From NCBI RefSeq assembly GCF_030269925.1, contig NC_085129.1:16793501-16857500 (forward strand): a DNA stretch of 64,000 nucleotides, in the 5' to 3' direction. This DNA is from Bombyx mori (lineage: Eukaryota > Arthropoda > Insecta > Lepidoptera > Bombycidae). A program made the position numbers and the translations under genes. The notes under the pieces are model-generated. The model saw only the letters and a program-made list of their open reading frames with translations, ran no database searches and was not told the origin of the DNA. Numbering within the stretch: the first letter of the stretch is position 1; each line of letters opens with the position of its first letter. Below, piece after piece: positions 50,891 to 62,650 of the stretch.

Positions 50891-51272
50891 ACTATATTAA
50901 TACGTGAAGCAAAAACTTTGTACCCCTTTTTACGAAAATTGCGCGGACGGAGGAGTTTGAAATTTCCCACACTTAGAGAATATAGAGAAGGAGTGCACAA
51001 TGTTGATATTTTTTTAAATTATGTTTGAATAATACATTAAATCTTTAAAAAAGACATTACACATAATATTTGTTTATTGTCAAACTTTTCTTATTGTTTA
51101 TGGTCTGTGGTCAAATTGAGAATAGATTAAATATTGTTTGTCTTAGTGTAGTCTTGGCGAAAGCTGTGATTGTAGAAGTATATTAATAGTATTTGACAAT
51201 AGAATCATAATAGTGTACAAACTTATAATTTCAATTAATTTTAGTCGTATTTCGATACGAGGGTACCACTAG
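50891..51272 (+). mobile_element. Non-autonomous Helitron, family A
   Basis: Head ATTAATACGTGAAGCAAAA; tail hairpin slightly mutated; ends GGTACCACTAG|T. Confidence 0.72.
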
Positions 51273-51294
51273 TACTTGTAAATGGGTAATGAGG

Positions 51295-51615
51295 ATTTAT
51301 GCCGTAGACATGTCATATCGGAACCTCCCAACCTACTCCCGATGCTTTTAGGCATTTCAAGCACCGGTCAACGCTCTCATCGGATGCGACGAAGAGTTCA
51401 ACTTAGAACCTAACCCACAGATACAATGCACTAGAGTTTCTGGCTCCTCGGTGGACAGCGATTCCGATCTGGTGGTAAATTCAGCGAAGCACTGCTCTTG
51501 CTAGGGCCAGTGTTAGCGAATTCTCTCAGGTTGAGCGCTGTGAGTTCGGCCATCAGTTAAGGTGAAGCCAGAATAGGCCCCCGATACCATTGGCAGATTA
51601 TGTAGGTAGGCAAAA
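51295..51615 (+). mobile_element. BMC1-like LINE tail, diverged
   Basis: Old copy: CGATGCTTTTAGGCATTTCA, GCGAAGCACTGCTCTTGCTA, ending TAGGTAGGCAAAAAAAG. Confidence 0.72.
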
Positions 51616-52127
51616 AAAGAAATACAATTCAGAGAAACTTTTCGTAAATTTAAATTATATTAATATTAATATCCATACTATTAAACACATTTTAATATAC
51701 ATTTTACTGTTTATAGAATATTTTATTTTACATTTCTTGTAATAATACTTGCTTTGGCCATTCCAAACGAGATTCGTTTTTATTATGACGCGTATTTAAC
51801 GTTGAAAATCGCAAATCGAGTTGCGTAGAACTTGATTTCCAATTTTGTGGGTTACTTACTTTTATTTATATAAAAGTCATAAGTGTGTATGTATGTATGA
51901 ATTACCTTAAAACGGCTGGAATGATACCAATGAAATTTCTAGAAAATCTTCAGACTATCCTAACTACAGTGAAGTTTCCATGGGTTCGGATCAGAGTAAT
52001 GTCCAAGTAAGCCAGCAAACCGGGGTCCGGTTTGGACTGGTATTTTAGTGGCGCACGGTCCGCTTGGTGGGGATACAGTCACACGAGGACCTCAGCCATG
52101 CCAGGGTTCAGAGCCTGCTGCCTACAG

Positions 52128-52205
52128 GTGCTGTTCCAACTGCATACAAATTTTACTTAACTTTTACGCTATCGAGAACGTTAAAAACTATGTTCGAATT
52201 TTTAA
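52128..52205 (+). mobile_element. MITE family 4, partial
   Basis: GCTGTTCCAACTGCATACAA then TTTTACGCTATCGAGAACGT. Confidence 0.6.
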
Positions 52206-52689
52206 CGTTCTATGGACAAGTTTCGAATAATTCCTTAGAGATTTTATCACACATCTAATTACATTACATAGATCTAGCTTATTCAGAATACCAGATCGGT
52301 TGATGCTCATTAGTGGCCTTAAAAAGCGCGGAGAAACGCGTAATCGAATTGGACATATTTATTAATAAATACCACTGTGAATATCAAAGTCATCGAAACG
52401 GAGTTCGAGGGTGATCCTGGCTTTTGGCATAACCGATCCACGAGATGACCACTCCCCTGGGCCATGCGATTCCAAGCATGGTTCCGCTCCGATTTCGATA
52501 TCAATACTATATTGATAGCAAACACTTTTGTCACGTCTGTGTCTTTGTCTTATCCGTTAGAAAAAAAAAACAGAAATAGAAGCGGACTAAATATTTACAT
52601 TTTATTTCTCTCCTGATGACCCTAGCCATCAGGACGACTTAAAAAAAATGTTATTTACATCATCGGTACAATCCAATGAGCTCTTTGTT

Positions 52690-52965
52690 ATTCCTACCTA
52701 TGCTGATAGCCTTGAGGCTATTTCAGCTTCGCCCTAACATGTAGATAAGCTCACGGGACTCAAACCAGAGTGTTGCTAACACTGGTCCTAGCAAGAGCAG
52801 TGCTTCGCAGAATCTACCACCGGATCAGAAACGCGAACCACTGAGAAGATCCGGCGAGAAACTCAGAGGGCTGTGTCTATAGGTTAATTCGCTCGTAGGA
52901 CGGTAACCGGTGCTTGTGGTACCTAAAGCACCGTTAATGGATCGGGAGGATCCGTAATGACGTGT
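52690..52965 (-). mobile_element. BMC1-like LINE tail
   Basis: TTCCTACCTATGCTGATAGC through GGATCCGTAATGACGTG. Confidence 0.8.
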
Positions 52966-53261
52966 TATAATGTCATTTTCCAGCAACGAAACAAAACGTT
53001 TGTCCCAACCACTTTTTAACAAGAGGTCCTTACGCAATAGAACAGTCCACATATCGCGCCATAGGCAATATTCAAGGCGACCGCACGATATACGACGACC
53101 ATAACTTATAACTCATGTTGAAACAATTAGAAAGGTAGTCATAATACCTTAGACGACCTCGAAGACAATCGGACTGGCTGTATATTTATTTATTTATTGC
53201 CTTTGTGGGTAGACTATAGATCCCATTTGGAAGCAGTCGCTGGCCATCGTGGCCATTTCCC

Positions 53262-53445
53262 TACCTATCCGCTGGTAGTTTGAAGGGCTATTCGAATTAC
53301 GCGCGGCCGATTGGTGAGCTCACAAGCTCAACCTGAGAGAATTTACTAACACTAGCCCTAGCAAGAGTAGTGCTTCGCAGAAACTACCAGTGGATCGGAA
53401 TCGCGACCCACTGAGAAGATCCGGCGAGAAACTCAGTGGGCTTTC
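53262..53445 (-). mobile_element. BMC1-like LINE tail
   Basis: CCTACCTATCCGCTGGTAG through GGCGAGAAACTCAGTGGGCT. Confidence 0.78.
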
Positions 53446-53870
53446 ATTCTAATTATAATTTAATATTAGGAGCTCATTAAGTATGGAGACCGTAGTAAGA
53501 ACACGTTGAATGCAGATAAATGCGAAATTTGAAAACTATTACATTTTATTTATAAAAATATATATATAACTGATTCGGTAGTGCCGTAATTAGCGGCCCA
53601 AGTCGATCGATTCCCAAGTCGAGCAAAAATTCGTGTGATGAACAAGTTTGTTTGCTCTTTGTCTGGATGTTTATTATCTATATATGTATATATTAAAACG
53701 TATATAGATCCGACGAGAAATTCAACGGGTTTGCCGGTAGTACAGCCAAGCCGAAAGATTACAATGACAAACTTAATGCCTAATACAATTTCAGCCAGTC
53801 AGCCAAAGATATTCTTGACTCTAGAGAATATTACAGCAAGCGCATTGCTTTGTTGATTTGTAAATAAATA

Positions 53871-54256
53871 TCTATATATCAATACGTGAAGCAAAAACTT
53901 TGTACCTCTTTTTACGAAAATATCGCGAACGGAGGAGTATGAAATTTCCCACACTTATAGAGAGTATAGTGGAATGCAGAAGGCATTTTTTTTAATTATG
54001 CATAAAAAATACATTAAATCAATAAAAAACACTACCATGTATTTGACACACGCACGTTTAGATACTCTTTTGTTTATTGTTAAAGTCTGTGGTCAAATTG
54101 AGAATAGATTAATATTGTTTGTCTATAGTGTAGCCTTGGCGAAATCTGTGATTATAGAAGTACAATAAATAGTCTTCGACAATAGAACTGTAATAATGTT
54201 CAAACTTATAATTTCAATTGAATAAAGTCGAATTCCGACTACTGGGGGACCACTAT
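53871..54256 (+). mobile_element. Non-autonomous Helitron, family A
   Basis: A|TCTATATATCAATACGTGAA at the left; tail hairpin then GGGGGACCACTAT, with the terminal CTAG mutated. Confidence 0.72.
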
Positions 54257-55035
54257 TATACATAATTTGGATACATACAGTAAATACATACGCATTACAA
54301 GAAGACAAGTGTAATTGTTGTTAGATATCGCTCTTAATTAATTGAGACGTAAACACACTAGAGAAGATAAACTAGATTAACATATTTTGTCTAGGTTATC
54401 CTGGTCTAAGTTGTGAGCACCGAAAAAACACATCAAAGACATACCAAAGTCGTGTGGCGACTATAAATGCCACTACCACATCTAGGTAGAAAGAGTTCAA
54501 TCTATTTAGAGAAAGTCGAAAAAGAAATGACATGTGATATTGCCAAAAAGAAGGATGAAGAAAATTTACAGTAAAACACTGATTGAGATATAAAATAAAA
54601 GACACAATATACCTAGATAGGCAAGTTTCACTAAGAGACCCTATATGAAAAGGTTTTAGATGAATAATGGACTAGACCACATTCTACAATAGTAATGAGA
54701 AATTCCTGACACTCAAACACGTCCGCCATCTTCGTTACGCGGGAATTTTGCGCCGCCATATTCGATTGTGACGTCACCGACATACAGGGCGTTTGAAAGT
54801 CATTTAGAATCTGATTAAAAGCACTTGAGGGCTCAGAGAGCTATTACGAATGCATCGTAGTTAGAATGATAACGAAAGAGACAGAGATAAAGCATTTTAA
54901 GTGTATTTGCCGACATCAAAAAAGGAGGAGTTCAGATTTTGTATGTTCTTACGTGTTTACGGTTATTTGTGGGTAGATTTTTTTACATCTGTAACCGTAA
55001 TATTTATATTCTATCGCTATGTTTAAATGATACTG
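54257..55035. other. Intergenic stretch
   Basis: No repeat recognised. CCGCCAT motifs (54725, 54754) and TGACGTCA (54769) cluster in 60 bp; the minus-strand ORF at 54396-54605 looks fortuitous. Confidence 0.4.
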
Positions 55036-55205
55036 TGGGTTGAAAGGCTATTTCATTTAGGCGACATTTATATTTGTAATCAAAGATCATTTCATTTGGT
55101 ATTGGCATCAGCAGTTCGATGTTTTTAATTGAACATCAATTTACCCCATCTAAATATCTGAAGAAGTTTTTTATCATGATATTTATCCAAATGGTTAAAC
55201 CGTAA
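55036..55205 (-). mobile_element. MITE family 1, partial
   Basis: GGTTGAAAGGCTATTTCATT and the inner TCAGCAGTTCGATGTTTTTA block; the other end is lost before 55250. Confidence 0.65.
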
Positions 55206-55279
55206 ATGTTTCTGAAATATTCCTCGATATAAACATTTACACAAATAATTGGCACAATACTGTATCTTACTCAATGATA

Positions 55280-56045
55280 TGCATCCACAAAAGGTCCATC
55301 TCATCATCATCAAACCTTTTCTATTACCCTCTGCTGGGCTCGAATCGAATCCTTCCATTTACATCGGTCTCCACTTCGATAAAGCGGCACGACACGAGAA
55401 CCCTCTCATCGTGGCTGCCGGTAACTACATTCCCGATCCTGCGGACAGAATGGAAAGCAGTCGACGTCGCCCAAAACACGTCATCTCGGATCTTCCCGAT
55501 CCACTAACAGTGCTTTTAGGTACTTCAAGCACCGGTCACCGTTCTCGTCGAACCCGTCGCTTGCGACGAAGGGCTCGACGAGTAAATTAACTCTCAGACA
55601 CAGCCCACTGAGTTTCTCGCCGGATCTTCTCAGTGTGTCGCGTTTTCGATCCGGTAGATTCTGCGAAGCACGGCTCTTGCTAGGGTTCGTGTTAGCATCG
55701 TCGTCAGGTTTGAGCCCCGTGAGCTCACCTACTAGCCACGGTTACGCTGTAATAGCCTCTCAAGGCTAGGTAGATCAGCTTAGGTAGGAATAAAAAAAAA
55801 ACATCGGTCTTGGGCAGTCTGTTCTAGCTCCTCCCACGTCGTGCCCAAGACACCTAGCTCCTGCTCCACCGAGCGACACCAAGTTGTTCAGGGGCGGCCT
55901 CTCTTCCTTTTGCCAGACACTTTGCAGGTCAGTGTTCTCTTGATAGATGGGCTATCGAGCTTTCTCAATATGTGACCAATCCAATGCTATTTCCGCGTAT
56001 GGATCTCCTTCTTCTTTGGTGTCTGCTTGGTGTGGGTTCATTTGC
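55280..56045 (-). mobile_element. RTE-like LINE 3' end, split by the BMC1 insertion
   Basis: The minus strand of 55811-56040 encodes WIGHILRKLDSPSIKRTLTC, then (frameshifted) TWEELEQTAQDRCKWKD. It continues across the BMC1 insertion to GMMMR-like ATGATGATG repeats near 55300. Confidence 0.7.
55371..55800 (+). mobile_element. BMC1-like LINE with perfect 10-bp TSD
   Basis: Starts in the ORF at HFDKAARHENPL, stop at 55590, 3' UTR, poly(A). ACATCGGTCT flanks it at 55361-55370 and 55801-55810. Inserted into an older minus-strand LINE. Confidence 0.9.
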
Positions 56046-56756
56046 CGCCTCAAATTCATATTACTAATTGACATTCACTGCGAAAAGTGACCTGGATACG
56101 CTAGGGTCTATAATATTGCTGGACGACCAATTCCTCTCATTTCAACACGGCCCCGATATTTCATTACGTATTTCTCTCGCGCCCGCCATATTGGATATAT
56201 GACGTCTTCGCTATAAAGGATGTTTTATTTATTTATTAGTATATTTATATTTTATTAATGTTTATTTTGATTCGTGTTGGTCCTAGCTATTTTTTACCAT
56301 TGATGCGTGTAGGGTCACACACACATGCTTAATAACGTACGTGGCGTGTTACCTGGCTACGTAATGCAAGGTGTCATCTTCACCATTCCACGCTTGTGGG
56401 AATAGGATATTGGGACGACAGTCCAGTTGTAACGGTCAGACAGCGAACACAGTTGCACTTAGATAGCTATAATAAAACTGTATGTACCTATTGTATTTTG
56501 CGTATATATTAACGACTTTCATTTACAACAACTGGGCTCATCCTAAAATGCGCCATAAAGAAAACTTCGCTTAAACTTTTTATGGCTAGTCTCTTGACGG
56601 TAAGCATCTACGTTAATTTTAATTTTAGCTAGTTACCATAAAACCTAATGGATGGCTATACTCGCTCGGATGGTGATCGGACTAGTTTACAGTGCCACCT
56701 GGTCGTTAAATAGTGGTAAATCCCATAGTTGTCGTAGCATAAATACTCGATATAAG
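56046..56756. other. Intergenic stretch
   Basis: Nothing recognised beyond CCGCCATATTGGATATATG near 56190. Confidence 0.4.
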
Positions 56757-56912
56757 TAAGCTGTGTGCTTAGTTAAAGTTAACTCAAATATGTATGCAGT
56801 TGGAACAGCGCCCCTAGCGGCAAATGTAGGCAAACGATCCCATTCCATACAAATATGAGCTAACTTTTACGGTATCGAGAACGTTAAAAAACTCGCACTA
56901 AGCACATTGATA
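56757..56912. mobile_element. MITE family 4
   Basis: Ends TGTGCTTAG and CTAAGCACA; inner GTATGCAGTTGGAACAGCG and CGGTATCGAGAACGTTAAAA. Partial copies at 5069-5167 and 52128-52205. Confidence 0.65.
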
Positions 56913-57046
56913 TGGTGTCCCAGAAAATACTTCTGTCCAGACTCCGACGACACTAGTCTTGTACGACATCTCCTGGAAAAAATGGGGCTGACTATTTTGG
57001 CCGACGCTAAAGAACCAAATTTTGAATAATAATAAAAAAAACTTAC

Positions 57047-57099
57047 CCAGTCTCTTCAACGTCGTCGAGACGCTGATATTTAATACTTCGCGACATCAT
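57047..57099 (-). CDS. Candidate leader exon (alternative ATP7 first exon?)
   Basis: ATG-ATG start, 17 codons reading MMSRSIKYQRLDDVEETG (the last codon split), then a consensus GTAAGT donor with two spare bases. Phase fits ATP7 exon 2 (GG+C gives Gly, then DNDQDL). No other downstream host exon is visible before ATP7. It could equally be the first exon of an unrecognised gene. 20 kb and the R1 insertion separate it from ATP7. Confidence 0.45.
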
Positions 57100-57365
57100 C
57101 TTGTCACTTTCGCGCATAACACAATATCAATAGCTTTGTCTCATTCTAACGTCGATCACATTCACATATAACTTTGAATACTTAAAGTTTATTTGTGTTC
57201 TAAATTCGAAATAAAGGACTCTTATATGTATTTGAATAATGAACGGGGGATTTGAGCATTTTTCATTGTTTGCTAACACTTATTTTGTTCTCGCTTGCTC
57301 GAACGACAGCCCGCAATGGCTGGCTCACAAAACGCGGTAATCGACACGCCCTTTCACCCGCCCAC

Positions 57366-57450
57366 GGTTTCGCGACCTAATAGATAAGACGCTGCACTCG
57401 TATCGAATGATGCGACAGCGCAGGTGTTCGAATATCGCTGGCAGTTTTTT
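57366..57450 (+). repeat. tRNA-derived SINE head, Bm1-related
   Basis: ACCTAATAGATAAGACGCTG and GCAGGTGTTCGAATATCGCT (B box GGTGTTCGAAT) align with the Bm1 head, but a T-run follows instead of the Bm1 body. Confidence 0.55.
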
Positions 57451-57734
57451 TTTAAGTGAAACTTCTTTAGGCGCTTTGACAGGAAAATGTAACTCGCGGC
57501 AGATTCGTTACGGCTAGAGAGAAAAGATACAATTTAGGAAGAGAGTGAGTGAGAAAACAGACAGAGCGTCTCGCGAACCACTCGACACTTGAGAGAAGGA
57601 AAGGACCAAACCAGCTAGGACGTTTCTCATATACACACGATTCCCTATTACAAGAGAATTTTGTTTTAAGGATGAAAAATGTAGATAACCTATGTGGTTA
57701 ACTACATTTACAGAAATAGCATCGTCTAATAAAA

Positions 57735-58010
57735 CCCAAACCCGCAAAATTATAATTTGCGCAATTACTGGTGGTAGGACCTCTTGTGTCCGCACGGCGG
57801 CAGGTACCACCACCCTGCTTATTTCTGCCGTGAAGCAGTAATGCGTTTCGGTTTGAATGGTGGGGCAGCCGTTGTAACTATACTGAGAGCTTAGAACTCT
57901 TATCTCAAGGTGGGTGGCGGCATTTACGTTGTATCTACAACGTCTATGGGCTCCGGTAACCAATAACACCGCTGTGAGCTCGTCCACCCGTCTATGCAAA
58001 AAATAATAAT
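57735..58010 (+). repeat. Bm1 SINE
   Basis: CGCAAAATTATAATTTGCGC to TGCAAAAAATAATAATAAT. Confidence 0.88.
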
Positions 58011-58356
58011 AATAAAACCTTAATACCTACTATATATTCACAAACGACTCTAAGTATGAAGGGATAACATCGTGTAATAAAGAACCAAGTCGATTTTTAA
58101 TTTATTTTATTTGCGTCACGTCTGTTTTGTGGGACGTTATGTGAATCCGCCTTATTGCCACCACGCTTCATAACGCAACATGCACCTACCCTAAGAGAAT
58201 CTAATCAAAAGAATCCTAACACGGAGTCGTATAGTACAGAACAATTAGTTTCCACGTAATCACTGTTCTTATCAAATTTAATCCAATCAGATATCGATTC
58301 ACTACGATCAAGTAACTCAATTACTGTTGAACAAAATTAACACATTGATTGCCTTG

Positions 58357-58832
58357 TAGGTCACGGGTGCCCTACGCGGTGCACTGAAGTAATTATGTCA
58401 ATTTCTGTTACTAAGCGCCGAGATTGTCTTTTTTCCTACCTAACCTGACAAGCCTTGAGAGGCTTTGTCAGCGTAACCTAACAAGTAGGTGAACTCACGG
58501 GGCTCAAGCCTGACGACGTTGCTAACACTGACCCTAGCAAGAGCAGTGCTTCGCAGAATCTACCACCGGATCGGAAACGCGACCCACTGAGAAGATCCGG
58601 CGAGAAACTCAGTGGGCTGTGTCTGTGAGGGATTGCCTAACTTTGCTTTCTTTTGTTTGTTAACGTATGCTTTAGTCTTATAAGTACCTATTTTAGAAAT
58701 AGATTCATTTTCAGTATCTTCGTCTTTCCCAGATTCGACTAGATATTCCGGCGCCTTAGTAAGAAGAAGATCGAATAGAGAAATCGACATAATTACTTCA
58801 GTGCGCCGCGTAGGGCACCGGTGACCTACACG
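58357..58832. mobile_element. MITE family 3, interrupted by a BMC1 tail
   Basis: Termini TAGGTCACGGGTGCCCTACG and GGGCACCGGTGACCTA; inner TTTGTTTGTTAACGTATGCT shared with the 29-kb copy. Contains the BMC1 tail at 58431-58628. Confidence 0.8.
58431..58628 (-). mobile_element. BMC1-like LINE tail nested in MITE family 3
   Basis: TTCCTACCTAACCTGACAAG through AAACTCAGTGGGCTGTGTCT. Confidence 0.8.
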
Positions 58833-59035
58833 GCAGTCAAATGGTTAAAGATAAGATTCGCTTCGATAGAGCGCTGGCGAATTAGAAATGACTTATCATT
58901 GTCGTGGCTAGGAGCCAGTCACGTGGTTCCACATCGAAGGCGCAATTCATCTAGCATTAATATTATTGTGGCGGGTAGCCATCATAGAACACAAGACAAC
59001 TGATAGATGCCTGAATCTCGCTTACGACATTGTTA

Positions 59036-59292
59036 GGTGACGGTGAAGGAATAACATCGTGTAATAAAAATCAAACCCGCAAAATTATAATTTGCCTAAT
59101 AACTGGCGGCAGGACGTCTAGGGAATCCGCACGGGTAGGTACCACCGCCCTGCCTATTTCTGCCGTGAAGCAGTAATGCGTTTCGGTTTGAAGGGCGGGG
59201 CAGCCGTTGTAATGTAAAAACTGAGAGCTTAGAACTAATATTTCAAGGTAGGTGGCACATTTAGATGAGTATGGGCTCCGGTAGCCCAATAG
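59036..59292 (+). repeat. Bm1 SINE, 3'-truncated
   Basis: GGTGACGGTGAAGGAATAAC to GGGCTCCGGTAGCCCAATA. Confidence 0.87.
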
Positions 59293-59462
59293 GGGTTATA
59301 GGGGGTTATGGGGACTCAACCGGGTCACGAGAATTAAAAAAAGTAGAGCTTGCCGTGAAGACGAGTTTTTTTTTCTTTTAAATAAATTATTATATATATT
59401 TTTTAATGTTTAGATGGATGGAAGATATACGTACATAATATGTATATATAAATATATATATA

Positions 59463-60150
59463 TCGAGAGCTGAAAGGCTATTTTGAGCGACATTTCGCTT
59501 AATAATAATAATAAGCCATTTATTTCTTGCTTTTACAAAGTTTAAAAAATTATAATAAATATAAATGTATGTACATATTTGTGATTCGCTTAATTTCGCT
59601 TAATACGCGACATTTATTTTTGTAATTAATGTTCCGTTTTATCAGCGTGCGTGGTATCAGCATCAACAGTTCGATGTTTTTAATCAAATCTTCTATACAT
59701 ATATAAAAGAAAGTCGTGTTAGTTACACTATTTATAACTCAGGAACGGCTGAACTGATTTGGCTGAAAATTGGTGAGGAGGTAGCTTAAAACCAGGAGAA
59801 GGACATAGGATAGACTTTTTATCACGTTCCCGTGGGACGCGACATGAAACGTGGTATAACAGAAGGCAACTGATATGGAATAACAAAACGCAGCTGACAC
59901 CAAAACGGTAATAATATATTCTATGGTTAATTATAGTAGAATTTTGAAGTTGACCGGTTGATGTGTTTGAAACAAACCGTGTGGCGGAACAAAGTTCGCC
60001 GGGTCCACTAGTTAACAATATGTTTACTCCATTCAAATAGCTGGGTTTTTTTTTTGTTATGATATTTTTTTCAAATGTTTAAACTCTAAATGGGTCTCTT
60101 GTAAAGTTGCAAAAAAGTTCGCTTAAACCAAATGGCCTTTCGCCCCTCGA
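59463..60150 (-). mobile_element. MITE family 1, split by a Helitron
   Basis: TCGAGAGCTGAAAGGCTATT ... GGCCTTTCGCCCCTCGA. A short internal duplication of the TTCGCTTAAT segment lies near 59510-59600; Helitron at 59702-60011. Confidence 0.75.
59702..60011 (+). mobile_element. Non-autonomous Helitron, family C, nested in a MITE
   Basis: TCTATACATATATAAAAG ... GGGTCCACTAG|T with a near-perfect hairpin GGCGGAAC-aaa-GTTCGCC before the end. Splits the MITE at 59463-60150. Confidence 0.75.
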
Positions 60151-61469
60151 TATATAATTATGGGAGGTGTTTAATAAGGTGTGTCGTCACTAAAGCAACA
60201 TCCGTAGCTAGATTATCGCGTGAGCCGCCATTCGCGATTAAAACGTAACAGAATCGGTAATAATTTAATGGCCATTTCCTTCACAGACGGCCAGCCTTGG
60301 TGAAGTAGTGAAAGTGCGTACAGAGCGAGACGCCGTTACGCGTTAGAGGAGGACAGCTGATGGGCTTTCTTGTGGTTCCGACGGTTACTTACAAACAATA
60401 GGAACCGCGTGGAACTTTTTGCTAAACGTGAAAGCATTTAATTTCGCGCCAAAAACAGTTAGCGAATTTGTATGATGACGTCAACGTTCACGAACGGCGG
60501 ACAGCTTCCACTTTAGAGCTTGTTTTGCGGGAAAGAGACCGAATCCATTCAGTTTCCACTTTAAGCGCTCATAATTATATTATTATACTTAAAAAAAGAT
60601 CTAGCATAACAAGCCTAATTAAAAGTTACAACACTCGCTTTTTATTATTATTAAAAATCATTCTTGGAATTGAAGTTGATGTCCACGGACCGCTCTTTAC
60701 TTCCTGGCTCCCTAAGTGTTTCCGGTCCCCTCTACACGCTTGTCCCCTCTGTACGCTGATGTGGAGACCGGCAGGGGGACCTAAGAAGATGACGCGTAAG
60801 CTACACTCGCGAAAGAGCAATTGGGTACGGATGACCACACTCTTCAATCAATATTAGTTCTGACCCTAGTCGTCCATCGGGGTCTCTAGGTCGTATGAGG
60901 TCCGGTACAGGCCGGGCGGCGGATATATAAAACCCATACGCCTACTTCAACATGCCTCATGTTAGTTAATTCGGCTTCATCCAAAGACCACACGCGAGAT
61001 GTTGACTGACGCGGGATTTTAGCCGATCCAATTCCGACATGCCCGATCTCCCCCGAAGCGTATACGGAACCACGGCGATTTCCTACCGACCCAAATATAA
61101 ACATCAAAATGAATCGTCAGCTAATAGAACTGAGATTTCAATAATCGACTTTATTGCAAAGAGAAACGTCACCCGCCTTTGTACGGAATCGCAAATGAGT
61201 TCGTTTTAAGCGAATCAGGCGAAAACAAAATAATACCGATAATAATTAATCAATAAAAAACCCTAAACAGTTAATTCGCAGAAATACAATCACCGACAAA
61301 GGTGTTTGTTTTATTACAATATTATTATTTTATTTTTTATGAATCTATAAACACTAATTAGTGCTATAACAACTATTGTTTGAATATATACGATAAGACA
61401 ATTGAATCACACATTTCGAGTGGTTCTTCAACAATGTACACGCATCAATGTGTGGCATACTTGTTTTTG
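60151..61469. other. Longest repeat-poor stretch right of the R1 element
   Basis: Mixed AT- and GC-rich unique sequence. TGACGTCA at 60476; open frames at 60468-60857 and 60886-61107 lack recognisable domains. Could hold regulatory sequence or short exons I cannot identify. Confidence 0.4.
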
Positions 61470-61690
61470 CTAGCGTAGGCAGTCGAACATACTGTCCTTC
61501 TGATGGTGAGTGGTTCTCGTTACTCGTGGACATCAGCAATGGCACAATGGCCCATCGTCACTAAAAAGTACTCTCCTCAGGGGTCGTTTGAAGTATTTGT
61601 CATAGCCCTTAGGAAAAACTTTTGAGGCATGTTTATTTCAAAGACGGATGTGGCAGAAAGATTTCTGGAAACGCACTGTCAATGAAATCT
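61470..61690 (-). mobile_element. Second LINE family, diverged tail
   Basis: GCGTAGGCAGTCGAACATAC, GTACTCTCCTCAGGGGTCG and GGAAACGCACTGTCAATG. Confidence 0.65.
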
Positions 61691-61707
61691 GCTCCAGTGG
61701 CGGTGGC

Positions 61708-62152
61708 TTTTTTTTTTTTTTATTGCTTTGATGGGTGGACGAGCTCACAGCCCACCTGATGTTAAGTGGTTACTGGAGCCCATAGAAATCTACAACGTAG
61801 ACGCGCCACCCACCTTGAGATACAAGTTCTAAAGTCTCAGTATAGTTACAACGGCTACCCCACCCTTCAAACCGAAACGCATTACTGCTTCACGGCAGAA
61901 TTAAGCAGGGCGGTGGTACCTATCCGCGCGGACTCACAAGTGTTCCTACCACCAGTAATTACGCAAATTATAATTTTGCGGGTTTGATTTTTATTACACG
62001 ATGTTATTCCTTCACCGTGGAAGTCAATCGTGAACATTTGTTGAGTACATATTTCATTAGAAAAATTGGTACCCGCCTGCGGGATTCGAACACCGGTGCA
62101 TCGCTTCAACACGAATGCACCGGACGTCTTATCCTTTAGGCCACGACGACTG
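61708..62152 (-). repeat. Full-length Bm1 SINE
   Basis: About 445 bp from poly(T) to AGGCCACGACGAC, with the complete tRNA-like head (GCGGGATTCGAACACCGG). Best Bm1 reference in the window. Confidence 0.93.
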
Positions 62153-62296
62153 TAACTATAATTGAGACCTTAGAACTTATATCTCAAGATGGGTGGCGCA
62201 TTCACGTTGTAGATGTCTATGGGCTCCAGTAACCACTTAACACCAGGTGGGCTGTGAGCTCGTCCACTCATCTAAGCAATAAAAAAAAAAAAAAAC
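62153..62296 (+). repeat. Bm1 SINE 3' third, inverted against the previous copy
   Basis: TGTAACTATAATTGAGACC to AAGCAATAAAAAAAAAA; abuts 62152 with no gap. Confidence 0.9.
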
Positions 62297-62650
62297 TTAC
62301 TCTGAGAAACAAATTTGTATAAAAGAAAATTTAAATCAATAACAAATTACAGTTCCTGACGCGCAGCGAGGGCTGTTCGCTAGTACATACATAAAAGTAT
62401 GTAAGTACCGGCCGTATCTTTACAGAATTCTCCGAGATGAACACGTTTGTATAGGCGAGATTGCTTGTTGCGATAAGATCGCCTACAGTACAAACTATAT
62501 CTACCTGTCGACTGATTTTCCAATGTCTTCGTCTAGCATGCTTTTTCTATCTCACTCCCTCCCCCCCCCCTCCCCTTCACAATTATCTAAGCTATACAAA
62601 AACATCGCATCGAACGCATATTTTAAACGCATTAATTCTAATCAACCGAT

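Noticed and set aside
57514..57999. 161-codon minus-strand open frame
   Set aside because: Mostly Bm1 sequence read in antisense; the same peptide ([17 protein letters not shown]) appears at many Bm1 copies.
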